Of a DNA stretch of 64,000 nucleotides, positions 1 to 13,400 are shown piece after piece. Every line of letters starts with the position of its first letter. The first letter of the stretch is position 1. The stretch covers positions 32,502,412-32,566,411 of the forward strand of contig CM043865.1 of NCBI GenBank assembly GCA_023846275.1. Direction: 5' to 3'. A program made the translations under genes and the position numbers. The DNA is from Vanilla planifolia (taxonomy: Eukaryota > Streptophyta > Magnoliopsida > Asparagales > Orchidaceae). The notes beneath the pieces were generated by a model. That model did no database searches. It was not told where the DNA came from and saw only the letters and a list, made by a program, of their open reading frames with translations.

Positions 1-1446
1 AACATGAACCTCGCCGTTCAATTCAACAGAGCTGTAAGCTCCCACCTTCCTCAGTCCACTCCGTCTCATCCGTTCTCTTATTTTCTCAACATCACCCCAC
101 CTGCCCAACGTGACGTACATGTTGGACAGGAGTATTTGGTACGACGGTACCTCGGGCGCCAGCCGTAGAATCTCATCAGCAGCAATCTCGCCCAGCTCAG
201 TGTCGCGGTAAATCGAGCAAGCACTAAGCAAAGCTCCCCAGACTCCAGCATCGGGAGTTATTGGCATGCTTTGGATGAAAGTATAGGCTTCGTGGAGATG
301 TCCCGATCTTCCAAGCAGATCAACGATGGCTGCACAATGTTCAACGGTAGGTTTATCTAAGCTTCGGAAAAGTTCCTTTCCCTTTCTCACCAGACCTGCA
401 TGGCTGCAAGCAGAGAGAACAGCCAGCATGGTCACATCATTCGGTGGCACACCTTCGCTTCTCATCTGATAGAAGAGATCCAGAGCTTTCCGGCTGTTTC
501 CATTGATGGCATACCCTCCTATAATAGTGCTCCAAGATACAACGTTTCTAGTGCGCATTTCGCCAAACAGTTTGAATGCCTCATCCATGTTACCACACTT
601 GGAATACATGTCTAGAAGAGCGTTTTCGACATAGGTGTTGGATGGGAGATCCCCTTGTTCCATTCTGTAATGAAGCTTCTTTCCTAGTTCCAAACACCCC
701 AGATAAGCGCAAGAAGAGAGTACGCAAGCCACAGTTATGGTGTCGGGCTCGATTCCGGTAGATTCCATGCTCCGGAAGTGTGCAAGCGCTCTGTCTGCTC
801 GGCCGTTCTGCGAGTGGGCAGATATAAGAGCATTCCAAGACACCAAATCCCTGTGATTTCCCATGCTTTCAAACGCGTAATCCGCGCAGTCAGGATCACC
901 AAATTTCGCATACATTACAACAAGTTCGGTACCCACGATGTTGTTGAAATCGAAGCCTAGCTTGACGACAATAGCATGTGCTTCCATGCCCGCCCAGATG
1001 TCAACTAGCGTGCTGCATGCCTTGAGGACGAAGGGAAAGGTGAATTCGTCAGGGCGGACAGCAAGGCGGTGCATTTCGCAGTAGATGGCAATCGCCTCGG
1101 AACATAGATCGCTTCTGAAGTAGCCTCGCATGAGCGTGTTCCAGAGAAAGACCCGCGGCTTATGCATTGAGTCGAACAGCTTGCGGGCGTAGCCCAGTTC
1201 CCCGCAGAACGACAGGATTTCCAGAATGCGGACAAGGAGGCTGTTCTTGATGGAGAGGCCGGTGGTTAATACAAGCGCGTGAACTTGCTTGATGTGGTTT
1301 TTGTGCAAGTTGGGACGAAGGAGAGCGGCGAAGCCGGCTTTTGTTGCAGGAGGAGCGAAAGGTAAAGACCACGACATTGCAACCAGGAGGTGGAAGGCCA
1401 ACATGTACAGGCCGCCACCAGCACGGCGGCGCGTGTTTTTTGTCAT
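1..1446 (-). CDS. PLS/E-class pentatricopeptide repeat protein, 3' part beyond window
   Basis: A single open frame on the minus strand runs from position 1446 to the window edge (482 codons, no stop, no intron). It has the tandem helical repeats of plant PPR proteins of the PLS class, for example NALISAHSQNGRADRAL near residues 205-221 and VSWSTIIGGYAINGNSRKAL near 303-321. From about residue 371 it enters the E-type tail (VDLLGRSGHLHEA, then WGALLSACSIYRDTELGE). The sequence leaves the window at residue 482 (SSVELNGEVHV), where E+ or DYW motifs would follow if present. Family members bind organellar RNA and act in editing or splicing in plastids or mitochondria; the target cannot be told. 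The start is the first ATG after an upstream in-frame TAG at 1453-1455. In-frame ATGs at 1404 and 1377 are alternatives. The Arg-rich N-terminus fits a targeting peptide. Confidence 0.93.
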   Translation of the reverse strand, partial: MTKNTRRRAGGGLYMLAFHLLVAMSWSLPFAPPATKAGFAALLRPNLHKNHIKQVHALVLTTGLSIKNSLLVRILEILSFCGELGYARKLFDSMHKPRVFLWNTLMRGYFRSDLCSEAIAIYCEMHRLAVRPDEFTFPFVLKACSTLVDIWAGMEAHAIVVKLGFDFNNIVGTELVVMYAKFGDPDCADYAFESMGNHRDLVSWNALISAHSQNGRADRALAHFRSMESTGIEPDTITVACVLSSCAYLGCLELGKKLHYRMEQGDLPSNTYVENALLDMYSKCGNMDEAFKLFGEMRTRNVVSWSTIIGGYAINGNSRKALDLFYQMRSEGVPPNDVTMLAVLSACSHAGLVRKGKELFRSLDKPTVEHCAAIVDLLGRSGHLHEAYTFIQSMPITPDAGVWGALLSACSIYRDTELGEIAADEILRLAPEVPSYQILLSNMYVTLGRWGDVEKIRERMRRSGLRKVGAYSSVELNGEVHV

Positions 1447-4400
1447 GTTAAACTAATTTTATTTATAAATACAGTTTAAGAACTCATGGTAAAATATTTA
1501 ATAAATATAATAAAATTATTTTTAAAGTTTAATTAAATATCAAGAAGGCTTAAAAAGATATCTGTGCACCTTTATACTGATACAAAGATTTTGAAATCAA
1601 CAAAAATTATAAAAATTATAAAAATAATCATATTTAGGTACATCAATGTATTTTTTTTTCATTTTTTAAATATCTTTTAATAAATAATATATTTATCAAA
1701 ACTATATAATTTCTAGTAGTACAAATTTGATGAACATTTTTATAAGATTTGTTTTTGTTATTCTTATTTTCTGACTTATATTGTTTGTGTTGAGTACATC
1801 TCAATCTTAACTCTTCATCAATTGAGTAAACAAATTCTATCTTTGTTAACTAACTCTATAATTGTCTCAACAAATCTAACAATTGCCTCTAACCCATGTT
1901 ATTGTACTTAAAGGGATTTAAGTGGATATCTTATCAAATATTAGCCTCACTTAAGTAAAGAAGAAAAACCATTAAAACCAATTACATAACTCTCGAAATA
2001 ATGAAGATAAATATCTTTGAAGATTAATTTGCCCTTGAAATGGGGGACTTTTAACACCCTCCTCATTAATGGTCTAAGATAGATAATTAAAAGTGAACCA
2101 ACATCTCTTAAGGGATATGATCCTCTTCAAGGTGAACCTAATATTGAGAAAGGATAATTCTTAAGCACTAAGAGAGTAATAGATCTCAAGCACCATCTAT
2201 GGGTCTTAATAACCACTTTCAAGTAGTTGAAGATAATTTTATGAGCCTTGATCAACTTGACATGAATAAAGTAAGTCTTAAAAAGAAGGATGCTAGGAGA
2301 AACTAATCTAAATTTTAAGTATTATATCTCAAATAAGTTTTACAAGTTGAAAAATATGAGAGCATGATATCCATATCAAAAGAAGTGAATTATGAAATTT
2401 ATAAATTCAATGATATCAAGTAAAATAATTATAAAGTATTTTATAATTTTTTTATTATTTCTATAAAGTTATTTTAAAAACTTATGTTAACTTTTAAAAT
2501 ATTTTTTATGAAAAATATAATTAAAATAAATAAATTTCAGGCAGTTCGATTCAACACTAAATCTATATCCACCATTGGCCAAAAAGCCTAGACAAAACAT
2601 AACTTTTTTTTTATAAAAGTAGTTATGTTGAATCTTTTATCAGGCCAAAAAACTCTACAAACATTGAGTGAAAGAATCTTACACATCATGACAAAAGATT
2701 GCACAAAACACAATGTTAAAAGATCTTACAATTATTGTTCAAAATACTCTATTATTATTCCTTGCAAATTATTGAGCTAAAATATCTTACAAACACCAAC
2801 CAAAAGTAGTCAAAAAGAAAAAACTTACAAATCACTAACTGAAAGATCCTATAATGATGGTAAAAAAATCAAGTGAAAAATCAATGATAAAAAAGCCACA
2901 TCAATAAAAGAAAGGACTAATATAAAAAGTTTAAAAATATAATTTCTTATAACATAATACAATTATCAATAGTTATATTAAACTATGTAAAATAACGCAA
3001 AAATAACTTTCAACTCATCTATACTAACACAAAAATAACTATGAATAAGAAGCTTGTAACTCTTGCATTGGTTTCCCTCCTCCCCTCGCCCCTCAAATCA
3101 TTTTAATATGTATGATGATCTTCAAGGGTATTTCTCTCAAAATGATATGCAATTGATTATTAGCTATTTAGTATGTTTGGACCCCTTTTTATAAGAATTA
3201 GAAAACTTTTTAATGGCTTTAAACATCCCCTCAATAGTTATATTAAAATTCTTTGAAATTCAATCAAACCAATCATTACATAATCTATACTAATTATACT
3301 ATTTGTTCTAAATATCACATTATACAATGGTCACAAATGAGCTAACCATCCATCCTATCTGACTTTTCAACCATGCCTACTCACATCCTCTCAAATGATC
3401 ATACCATCTTATAAAGTAATATTGCATAATGTGATTATATTAAATCCATTTTCACCAAATGCATTATCTCTATTTGATAATATTGTACTATACAATATAT
3501 ATATATATATATATATAATCATATTATATAAATAGATACTTTAATACTTACACTTATATCTTAGTCCAAGATAATCATGATGTACGATAAATAAGACTAT
3601 ATTATATGATGATGTAGAACTTCTAAATTATTACACTCATTTGGATTGTCTGATCATTTATACATATAATCATATATGAATCAATAATATTGTATAACAG
3701 GTATATTGTAATATAAGATATGAACTATCTTTCTTAAAGTCAATGTTATGCATTCTAAATATATTAATCTTAACTTGTTAAAATAAACCTATAATTTTAA
3801 TATTTATTAAGGTATAGTTATATGTTGATAAAATAAATGAGATATATACCTAAAGGTTATCTAAATGAATGGTGATATGAAAACCTTTAACACACTTACT
3901 CAAAAGCACCACAAAAGTTCTAATGCCTCTACGTATGCTAATTACAAAATAAAAAGACTCCACAAAAATTCCATCCTTGTTAGCTCATGTCTAAAGTTTG
4001 GTGCCAACTACATTCTCACCAAACACCACCAATGAATCTTTTAAATTAAGACCAATAACTTCAAACAATTCACATATTTAATCTTAAGATATATGATCTT
4101 AAATACCTAAAAAAAATATAAATAAAATAATAGAATACTTTTGTTATCATCAAATGAGTGGTGTATGAACAAAAGGTTCTACACTACAGTCAAAGGAGTT
4201 TGCTCTAAGGCTTTTTAAGCATAAAGAGTAAGGTTTCAAGTAGTCCATTAAAGCTAAGGAATATTCATCAAAAAGAAACCTTTGAGCAAGACTACTCCAA
4301 AAATAATTATTTATAAGAAATCATAATAATTATGAGATATTTTGGATGTTAAACTAACATGATTATTTTCAATTTATTTTTAAAATGGATTATAATATAA

Positions 4401-6846
4401 ACATAATAGGCAATCCATTAATGTAATGCATAAAACAAAAAAATAATTCCTTTACTAGTGTTCTAGAAACCTTAATAGAAAAACATAATCCATTATATGT
4501 TTGTCCTCTATTCAATATATTATTATCTTCATAATAATATTCCCTTAGTTCAAATAGAAAAATCCTTCAAATACATTCCTAGTTTTTACTAAAACTCTAC
4601 AATATCGATCATTGATGGATAACCTTAATAATAACATGGTTGGATATATTCTTAGTGAACGTAATCCTTTTCAATTAAAGTGGATAGTATGCTTGTGCCC
4701 TTTCTCTTTTTATTAAATGAATGCGACAAGGAAAAGCATAAGAAGTTCTCCATCCATTTTCTCAATTACTCACATCAACTTTTCATAAAAATATACAAAT
4801 ATTTTTTATTTACTTCATAGCATAACTAATAAGTAAGAAACTATTTAATAATAAAAAACATGTCATCCCTTATCAAGACCCATAATCCCTAATTCAAAAA
4901 ATATAGAATAATTAAATAATAATCATAGTGAAAACAGATCAACCCATCAAGAAAAAGAGTGATAGTGAAACTAAATTATTTTACATATAATAACTATAAT
5001 AATAAATTAAATCAATCAAAGGGTTATCCTTTAAAATCCAAATAAATAGAATCTCTTATGTAATCATCTCAATTGACAATCTATATTATTATAGTAATTA
5101 TAAATTCTAGAATATAAACAAACTATTTATTTATATCATTATGTTACAAAGATTTATAACTCATGAACAATATAATGTGGAACTAATCATAAGATACAAA
5201 ATTATTTTATACATAATTTTCATAATATTCTACATAATTGTAAATATAAACACAAAATAATTTACCATTCCACCTCTACTCTCAGAAACTATTAACCCTC
5301 AAATAGTATCCATGTTTCCAACTTCATTATGATCCTCATCTTAATGCATTGTAATATGACTAATAATATAAATATAAATGAGTTTTTAAGATTTTAACAA
5401 GTAAATTACTTAATAAATATGATAAAAATAACAAGAAGATCATAATGATGGTAGAATACCATATATCAAATGATAATATATGCAATCATGATCAAGAGTT
5501 ATCACATCATAATCAATAGTAACAAAAATATCACTTTTATTCCTTTTTTTCAAAAACAAATTAGCCTTGAAAAAATCTTCAGAAGTTCTTTAATAACCTT
5601 CTACTATTTCCATATTATTTGGGAGGATCTAGAAGGTGACTTTTTAGAAGAGCTGCACTCACTCATTACATGTTTAATACACCCTCTTCACCACATGGCC
5701 CTTCCTTTTGCTCTTGCTCAAATAATTTGGTTCAATTCTAGATACTGTTTTTAATTGTTCTATGCCTAAATTAAATTTGTGCTCTAATTTAGAATTGGCT
5801 TAGTTGTTGTACTATCCCTTGATTCTACTTTCAAGCAAGGGAAGCCTTGTGTTAGGTTTAATGAGAGTTGTGTTTGAGCCCAAAGAGAACTAAATCCTTT
5901 ATATGAATTGTTAATGGTATTGTGAGCTTGGAAATTATGAAGTTTATTGTAATCTATCTTAATGATATCTATAATCAAAACATATAAGAACACTCGGAGC
6001 ATGTGAAATAAACGTTGCAAATTGTTAAAAAAAAATTGCTTAATTCAATAAAAAAAGATGTTAAGTATGAGAAGAAAAGTTCCCATGTACTTTAGTTTCA
6101 CATCTAGTAATGATGAGCTTAATATTGGCTTATAAAACAGTAGAATCATACATCAATGTTTAGATCCTTTAACTTTTAGAGGTTAGAAGTTCTCACAAGA
6201 ACTTGCTAGATCTTAAAACATTTTTCAACAAATTCCCTTAGCTAAACCTTCATAAGCTCTATTCAAGTAAAAAAAAAATGTTTGACTAGTAAGAAAATTA
6301 TGAAAAACCTTAAAAAAGAAACAACATTATATTTAAAAAAGCCAATATTGATTTTACTTTACCTTTTATAGCCTTTTAAGCTTTGATGTTAATCAAAACA
6401 TTCAAAATTGCTATAACGGGGAAATATTTCTTTAAAAAATAGAAACTTATCCTGTCTAATATTTTCACAAGAAAATTGTAATAAAATTGTCACATGAATT
6501 AGATGTCACATCTACAACAGTTCAACCTCAAGTTAAATTTGTACTCTTGACCATCACTTGTAGCTTTCTCAAGGACTTACAATTGGGTACAACGATACAA
6601 CTCAATTAGAATTAATAGATATGATTTCGACAACTTTTGTGACATTGTTTATATCATTTTGAATCGTTATCATTTATTACATTTAGTATAAAAGATATAA
6701 GAACGTTGTGACAAATTTTGTTCAATTACAAAACTCATCAAAACAGAGTACAATTTTATATCTACAGTAGGCAAGATCATGTCAATAAAACTAATATACA
6801 TCTTATGAGAGATCAACAAAGAATTTGGGATGGAAATACTCTTATC
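1447..6846. other. AT-rich intergenic region, no gene recognised
   Basis: This stretch separates the 5' end of the PPR gene from the 3' end of nucleolin. It is very AT-rich. The open frames in it are short and have no recognisable motifs. It holds an AT dinucleotide run near 3494-3517. A TATA-like stretch at about 1467-1478 lies just upstream of the PPR gene on the minus strand. I see no RNA gene and no intact mobile element. Confidence 0.6.
3494..3517. repeat. (AT)n microsatellite
   Basis: A run of about 12 AT dinucleotides lies in intergenic DNA. Confidence 0.85.
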
Positions 6847-7479
6847 TTTATTAATTTTCAACTTGCTAAAGCCACATTAACACATCTATAGGTAAAACAG
6901 GTACAACCAAATACAAAAAAAACCTTAAGAATTACAAAAACAAACGAAATATTTTAAAATTCATGACATTATATGGCTACATATCAAAGATTTTCATGAA
7001 CATAAAATCATTCAAGCCACCAATAAGCAACAGCAAAGTTCCTAAAAAGCAATGAAAAGCTTTTTAACATCTTAAAACTTAATGAGATTAAAGTGGTGAT
7101 GAAACATTTGTATTCTCCCTTGGAAGAACACATTATTTGATTTGACAACCAAAAAATTTGTCAATAAAACTACTTTCTAACTGCAAAACTAGCAATTCTT
7201 GTCAAACGAGCTCATCTCTAGCTTCATGCAGGTCTTAATTGTGCATTGAAAAGACTAGCTACAGGAAATCTAAATTGGTTTTAAAGGAATGGTATTTTTG
7301 AGTCAAATATAATTGAATTTTAGGAAATTAAATATGCACTACAGAAAAGGAAATGCATTCAACTCAAAACAAAGGGAAAATTCAAGCACCTTGACAATGG
7401 GTGTCCTCAACAAAAGACCATACGCCAAAACAAGTGATAGGAAACATAAAGATTGAAATCAATTCCAACGAGGACTTCT
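6847..7479 (-). other. nucleolin 3' untranslated / downstream region
   Basis: The stretch follows the nucleolin stop codon (7480-7482) on the minus strand. One AATAAA-like hexamer on that strand lies at 6852-6847. Whether it is the polyadenylation signal is uncertain, because it would give a 3'UTR of about 600 bp. Nothing else is recognisable. Confidence 0.35.
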
Positions 7480-10400
7480 CTAATCATCTCCAAAGGTTGT
7501 CTTCCTCCCTGTAAAGTTTTCAATCCATGTTTTACTATGTAATGGAGAAATGATGTGTACAACAACAATGAGATGCCATATAAAATACCTTGGCTTGGTG
7601 TACCAGCACTCTGCTTAAAAGGAGCCCTACCGCGACCTCGGCCACCGCCACCCCGGCCACCCCCACCTCGGCCACCCCGTCCCCAACCACCAGTCCTTTC
7701 ACCACCCCTGCCACCACTCCTTCCACCACCACTCCTATCACCACCCCTGCCACCGCTCCATCCACCATCACGGCTTTCAGTTCTTGGTCTTGCTTCCTCT
7801 ACAATGAGCGAGTAACCCTCAATCTCAGAACCATTCAATTCCAAAGCCTTGGAAAAGGCATTCTTATCTTTGAAATCCATGTATCCAATCCTGCAAACAG
7901 AAAGCCAAACAAGATTAAATGCATATACATTGCAACATTACTATTAGAAATTAGCCTTCAGAGCAATAAATGCCATTGCAAAAAAAAAACACACAACAAA
8001 CCCTTTTGAGCCTCCAGATTCATAGTCCCTGGGTAATGATAACCTTGTTATCTCTCCGCAAGAAGCAAAATGCTCTTCCAGCGTGCTTTGAATCTGAATT
8101 CAAAATGATACAAAGTTAAACATCAAATTTGATCGAAAGTAGTATATGATGCTTCTTTCATTTGCTTCAATTGTCAGTGGGAAAACAAAAACCCTACCTG
8201 ATCCATGTCAAGCGATTTGTCAAAACCCCTAATAAATATCGTATAGCTCTGGGCTTTCTCAAATTTTTGGAATGGCTTCTCCTTCCTGAGATAAAAAAAA
8301 CAAGATGCAGCTCACGGAAACTTAATGATGAGCAACAAAATCCATGTATGTGAAGAACTAAGGCACAAACATAAGCAAATATTAGTTGATCGATAATGAT
8401 GCATGAACATAAATGCCCATAATAGGTGGGGGAAGATGAAGACAAGAACGCACAAGGGAAGGCAAGTTCCTAATTCTACTTCAAATCCTTATGGTGCCCA
8501 CCCAATTCCTAGTCTGTATAGTTTACTAAGCTGTCAAAGATAAGACGACAATAATTAAAAAGTGAGGCATAATTTTTATAAATCCATAGTTTGATGAAAT
8601 TTGTTTATAAAACCCAAGCTCGTCCAATATACAAACCAAATTTCACAATTGGAGTAAAGCATATAGGAGTAATTTTGTAACAAAGTCGCAGCATCTCATT
8701 CAAGTGCTACTGGAATTGTACAGTAGGGCAAAACTCTTACACACAAAGCATGTCAAAACTTACAAAAGCAGTTCCAAAGAAAATTATAGAAAGCCAACTA
8801 TACCAAACAAGAGAACCAAAAAACTATCATCAGCACAAAAATTCTAAAAAAGCAATTCCAAATACAAGTACTTAAAGATTAGTTCTTCAAACAAAAATTG
8901 GAGGAGAAAGAACCGTTTTTCTTTCAAAAAGATAAATCTTCATCTAATAACTAGTCACTATGCATTTTTGCCATTGTTCTATGTCCTAATGTCTTCACCT
9001 GCACCGATGACTGAAAAAATTTGCTCCTTCTAATGCACACCATTTTCGACAGTAAAAATTGGCCTTAAAACAATCAATCTTATGTAGAAGATATGCTGAC
9101 AACTAAATTGCTGGCAAAGCTATTGAACCTCTCCAGGCCTTCTGACAATCCTAACAAGCTTAGAGAATAAGGAAGAGCAAAAGAAATCAACACATTACCC
9201 TAAAAATTGTCTCAATGAATCTTATTTGTAATTGCCGATTGATGGGTTTGATCAAGTTTTTATTAGTAGAAAGAATATAGTTAAGGAAATACAATTGCTC
9301 AGTTAAACATATCAACTGAAGCAATCAGTCTTCAAAATAGGCTGAGCCAAAAAGCAAATCAAGAACAAAATCAAATTTCTCGTTTGAGCATTCAGCACAG
9401 AATCAAATCATTATGTCGTCAGGCTTGAAGTACCCAAAACAATTTAACAGAAAATCAAACCAACCAAGCCAAAAGACAATGATAAGCATGATACTAGAAT
9501 TCACTGGTAAGGTTATTTTTTAAATTAAAATATTGAATGAAAGAGAGAGATAGGAATTTGAGGTTTCTCACATGGAAAACCCAAAACAAGGGAAAAAAAT
9601 GACCGCATGATTGTTTGGAGAAATGCATTATATGAGTGGATGTAAAAATTCGGGAAGCCCTAAAAGGGACTTTGGCCTAAAGTTCACATTGTAAGCAAAA
9701 ACAAGTTCTCAAGAAAAGGAAGAGAATGACTCTATGATTCCTAAGAGAGAGAGAATGAAAGAGAAGCAAATTCATTTGGTGGTTACAAGATTGTTTTGGT
9801 CAAAATGGTTGCGATTAAATGTCCTCTCTAATCATCTTCGCCGTAAATAAATGACAAATGGCAAGAAAAAGCACACTTTCAAGCATCAATGACGGGTCAA
9901 AACATGATTGTTGCTAACCAACAAATGGTCATCGGCATGGCACATGATAAAGTATTGTTAATGTGATCGAACATGATAATGATAAATGGAACTCAGGAGA
10001 TTTCAGGTTAAGGATGCATAAGATATATACTCGATAGATGTGTCAAGAGGAGGCCAAATATGACAAAACATGGGATGGCATGATTGGTCAACCCATCAAC
10101 TGCCAAGTTATCAAGCCAAGAGTGACCTAAAAAAATGATAGAATGCTTGCATAAAATTAGCATCTTCATCATCCGTTGATAGCCCAACCTTTTATTTATA
10201 AAAAAGGGAGCAGAAAATCAATCAAGGCTATTAATTAAAGACACCGATTATGACAACAAATGGCAAGGGTTGGTCTCTAAAACATTCTCATCTTCTTTCT
10301 ACTAAAAAGTATCAAGATATTAAAGCCTAAATGGGTATGCTCTCAATTTTTGTCTTAGAAAATTGATAGACATACAACAGCTACTAAAGAAGACAATGGA

Positions 10401-13400
10401 CATTGCACATGAGAGAGTTCATCCAATCTTCTAGATTGTTGGTACTACCACTGAAGTTATGTAGACTGTGGACTCAAAAGGATGTCTTGTCTGCAAGAGC
10501 GAATAAAGAAGAGTTCAATGCAATCAACTTATTAAGTGACTCAATTTTTAATTTCATATTTCAAATCACCAACAAGGGCATTCCAATTTTAGGGATGCAA
10601 AATGTTATGTACCCCCTACTAAGATTATGAACTCAAATGATCAATGTGATAACATCTAGTTTGGAACACCCTGATGCTTGTCGACAAAAGCTTGGAGGGC
10701 AAAGCACAACATCTCCCAACACCTTAGGGACCACTAAGGGTAAGATCGATGGAAGAAGAAAAAAAACTAAAGATGACGATAGTAGTAATCATAAATGGGA
10801 TGACGAGATCATGTGTCTACCCAAGCATGCAATATGCCTACTCAACACATGAAAATATCTATATGAGATCTTTAATGCTTCATGTCAAAATGTTGACCCC
10901 TCCATTTCTTCTATTAATATGAAGAGAGAGAGCTAAAGGGGAAATCATGGCTCTCTAATTTAGATTAGAACAAAGAATTGGATGAACCAATTTGTGACAC
11001 ATTGTCTCACTTTTTTCTCTTCATTTATTTAGAAAGGGTGTGCTACACAATGCAAACTATCTACTAGTCACCTAGAAAAAGAAATATCATGCTCCCGCTT
11101 GATTTGATTGTTATCATCATTGCTACCACCTCCATAGCAAAAAAAGATGGCATGGAGCTCAAAGCTCATACAAAAGTAAAGATTGTGATGTCGAAGCCTG
11201 ATAACTAGCCCGATCACAATATTTGACTTCATGGGTTGTGAAAATCTTCCAAAAGTTTCTTTTGATAATGGTTCATGTATCATTCTATAACACTTTGTAC
11301 TACATTCTAAACCATTATGGAATCATCTAAGAAAACTTGGCCTGAATGTCATGAACACCAATTTTTTCTTTGGCTAAGTAATAAGGAAAACAAATGACAC
11401 TTCAAACTAAACAAATTCATGTACTTGTTTGTAAACGTTCTATCAATTGAGAAGCGTTATTGCCGATTAAGAGCAGCCAAATGGGTGATTCTTCACCTTC
11501 CATTCATCATTTTTAGAATGGATGGGCAAAAAGGCATTCACTCATAGTGTAACAAGGCAACTAGAGGGGCACATCAAAATGGGTATCAAAAAGCACACAA
11601 GATGTGCACATAATAAAGAAATGGAACTATTGAAATAGCTTTTTGCTGGGTAGATATGTCTTACATTCCCTTAGTTAACTAATATGTCAAGCTTTGATCC
11701 AAACATCTAAAATTGTAGATTGAAACAAAATTGCTCTTGCCACGCCTTCATTCTTAAAAGCTTAGCAAAGCAACCAAGCCCAAACCTCGATGGCCAATGA
11801 GGTAATGGGGGCTATAATGACTACCAAACAAGACCAATCCCTTGCTATGAGACCACTCCCTTGGAAACAAAGAGTACCTATGATGCCCTTCCCCCTTCAT
11901 TAAGTTTGATTTAAGTCCCAAGGTGGTTGTTTAGGGCACCAACAACCTAATCCATTGATCAACAAAAGAGGTACCCCAATAAAGAGTAATATGATCATTC
12001 AACCAATGGAGATTAAAGATCATGGCTAAAAAGAAGGTGTGCACAAGGAGGATATAGCAAACATCCTTTCTTCTTTATTGGGAGAGGCTCCTTGAATGCT
12101 GCTCCAAAATGTTGATGTGATCTTTCAAAATTTCTTTGATGTGGATCAAAGCCTAACAAGAGCTTGCACTTGGTGAAAATTTGTTGAACTAACTTTTGGG
12201 TGAGAGAGTAGGAAAAGGAGTTTTTGCATGCACAACCCTAAAATATGGGAGAAAACACTACTAAAGTTGCCGCTACCAGAAGCTTTCCAATCCCTGAGAA
12301 CAAAAAGAACAGCAATGCAAAAATATGGGAGAAAACACTGAAGTCGCCGCTACCAGAAGCTTTCCAATCCTTGGGAACAAGAAAAACAGCAAACAATTCT
12401 AGTATGCGTTGCACATAAGACCAAAGGACATTCAAACCTACCCCATTATTTTTCTTGACAAAATGCCTTCAATTTCACTGTTATCTTGATTTACAGTCCA
12501 AAACATTTTCAATATATCTAAAACTAATCCCATTGACTCTCCAAGGAGACATGAACTCAAACTTGAGTCAAAGTCCACAAGATTCTTGTCAAACAATGAA
12601 ACATTTGGCCAAAATTGTGAAAGAAATAGAATACAAAGGATTAGAAACATGATCAACACAGATTAATAAAGAATTCACTTGGCCTCAGCTCTTGACCTCA
12701 CAATTAATAATCTCATCCATCTATTCCTTCCAGCTAGAAACCAAATAAACATGCCAGCACTACAAGTCAGAGCTACTTAGAAATAGTTCATCAGTGAAAA
12801 CAGAGGTTTTCAAAATAGCAAAAGTTAGCCAGTCATCCAGTATTTACATAATCAACTTAGCTTGTGCGGCTGGGTTCAAGTGCATCAAAAGTGCAGAAGA
12901 TCTACAACATAAATAAGTCTTCTCTGTTTTCCATTGCACCGCCCCCTCCATTCACATCGCAAGGACTCAAATTTTCATAATTGCTATTCATAAAACCTTA
13001 TCATCCTAATCAACAACATCAATGCTACACCAGCAAGCCAGAACAAAAATAAATATTAAAGTTCTTTACCTGGATTTTGAATTTTATTTCTGTGCCAATG
13101 ATAGACAATGATCAATGCAACAACTTCACTTTACAGTCTATTTCATTGATCAAAGCAATTTTATAAATTAATTAAGTAATTACAGAATCACCTGTTTTCA
13201 AAAGTTCAGAAAAATCAAAGATTGGCAAAAACATTAGCATAAGCAACTTCTTTAGCACAATTGACACCTTTATCTAATGTAAGAACGATAGATTCTAATA
13301 TCTATTATAACTTTTAAGGATCTAATAACAAAGCAAAATGTTTGCATTAATGTTTGATGACCTTTAAAAATAATAATAAGTTTCCATTAGCATACTTCTT

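Noticed and set aside
400-1372. Several short frames on both strands inside 400-1372
   Set aside because: They lie in other frames of the continuous PPR frame, which has clear repeat motifs.
7555-8009. Long plus-strand open frames rich in Pro or Thr/Ser opposite 7589-7890
   Set aside because: They are the antisense of the Gly/Arg-rich nucleolin exon; its GC-rich repeats avoid stops on the other strand.
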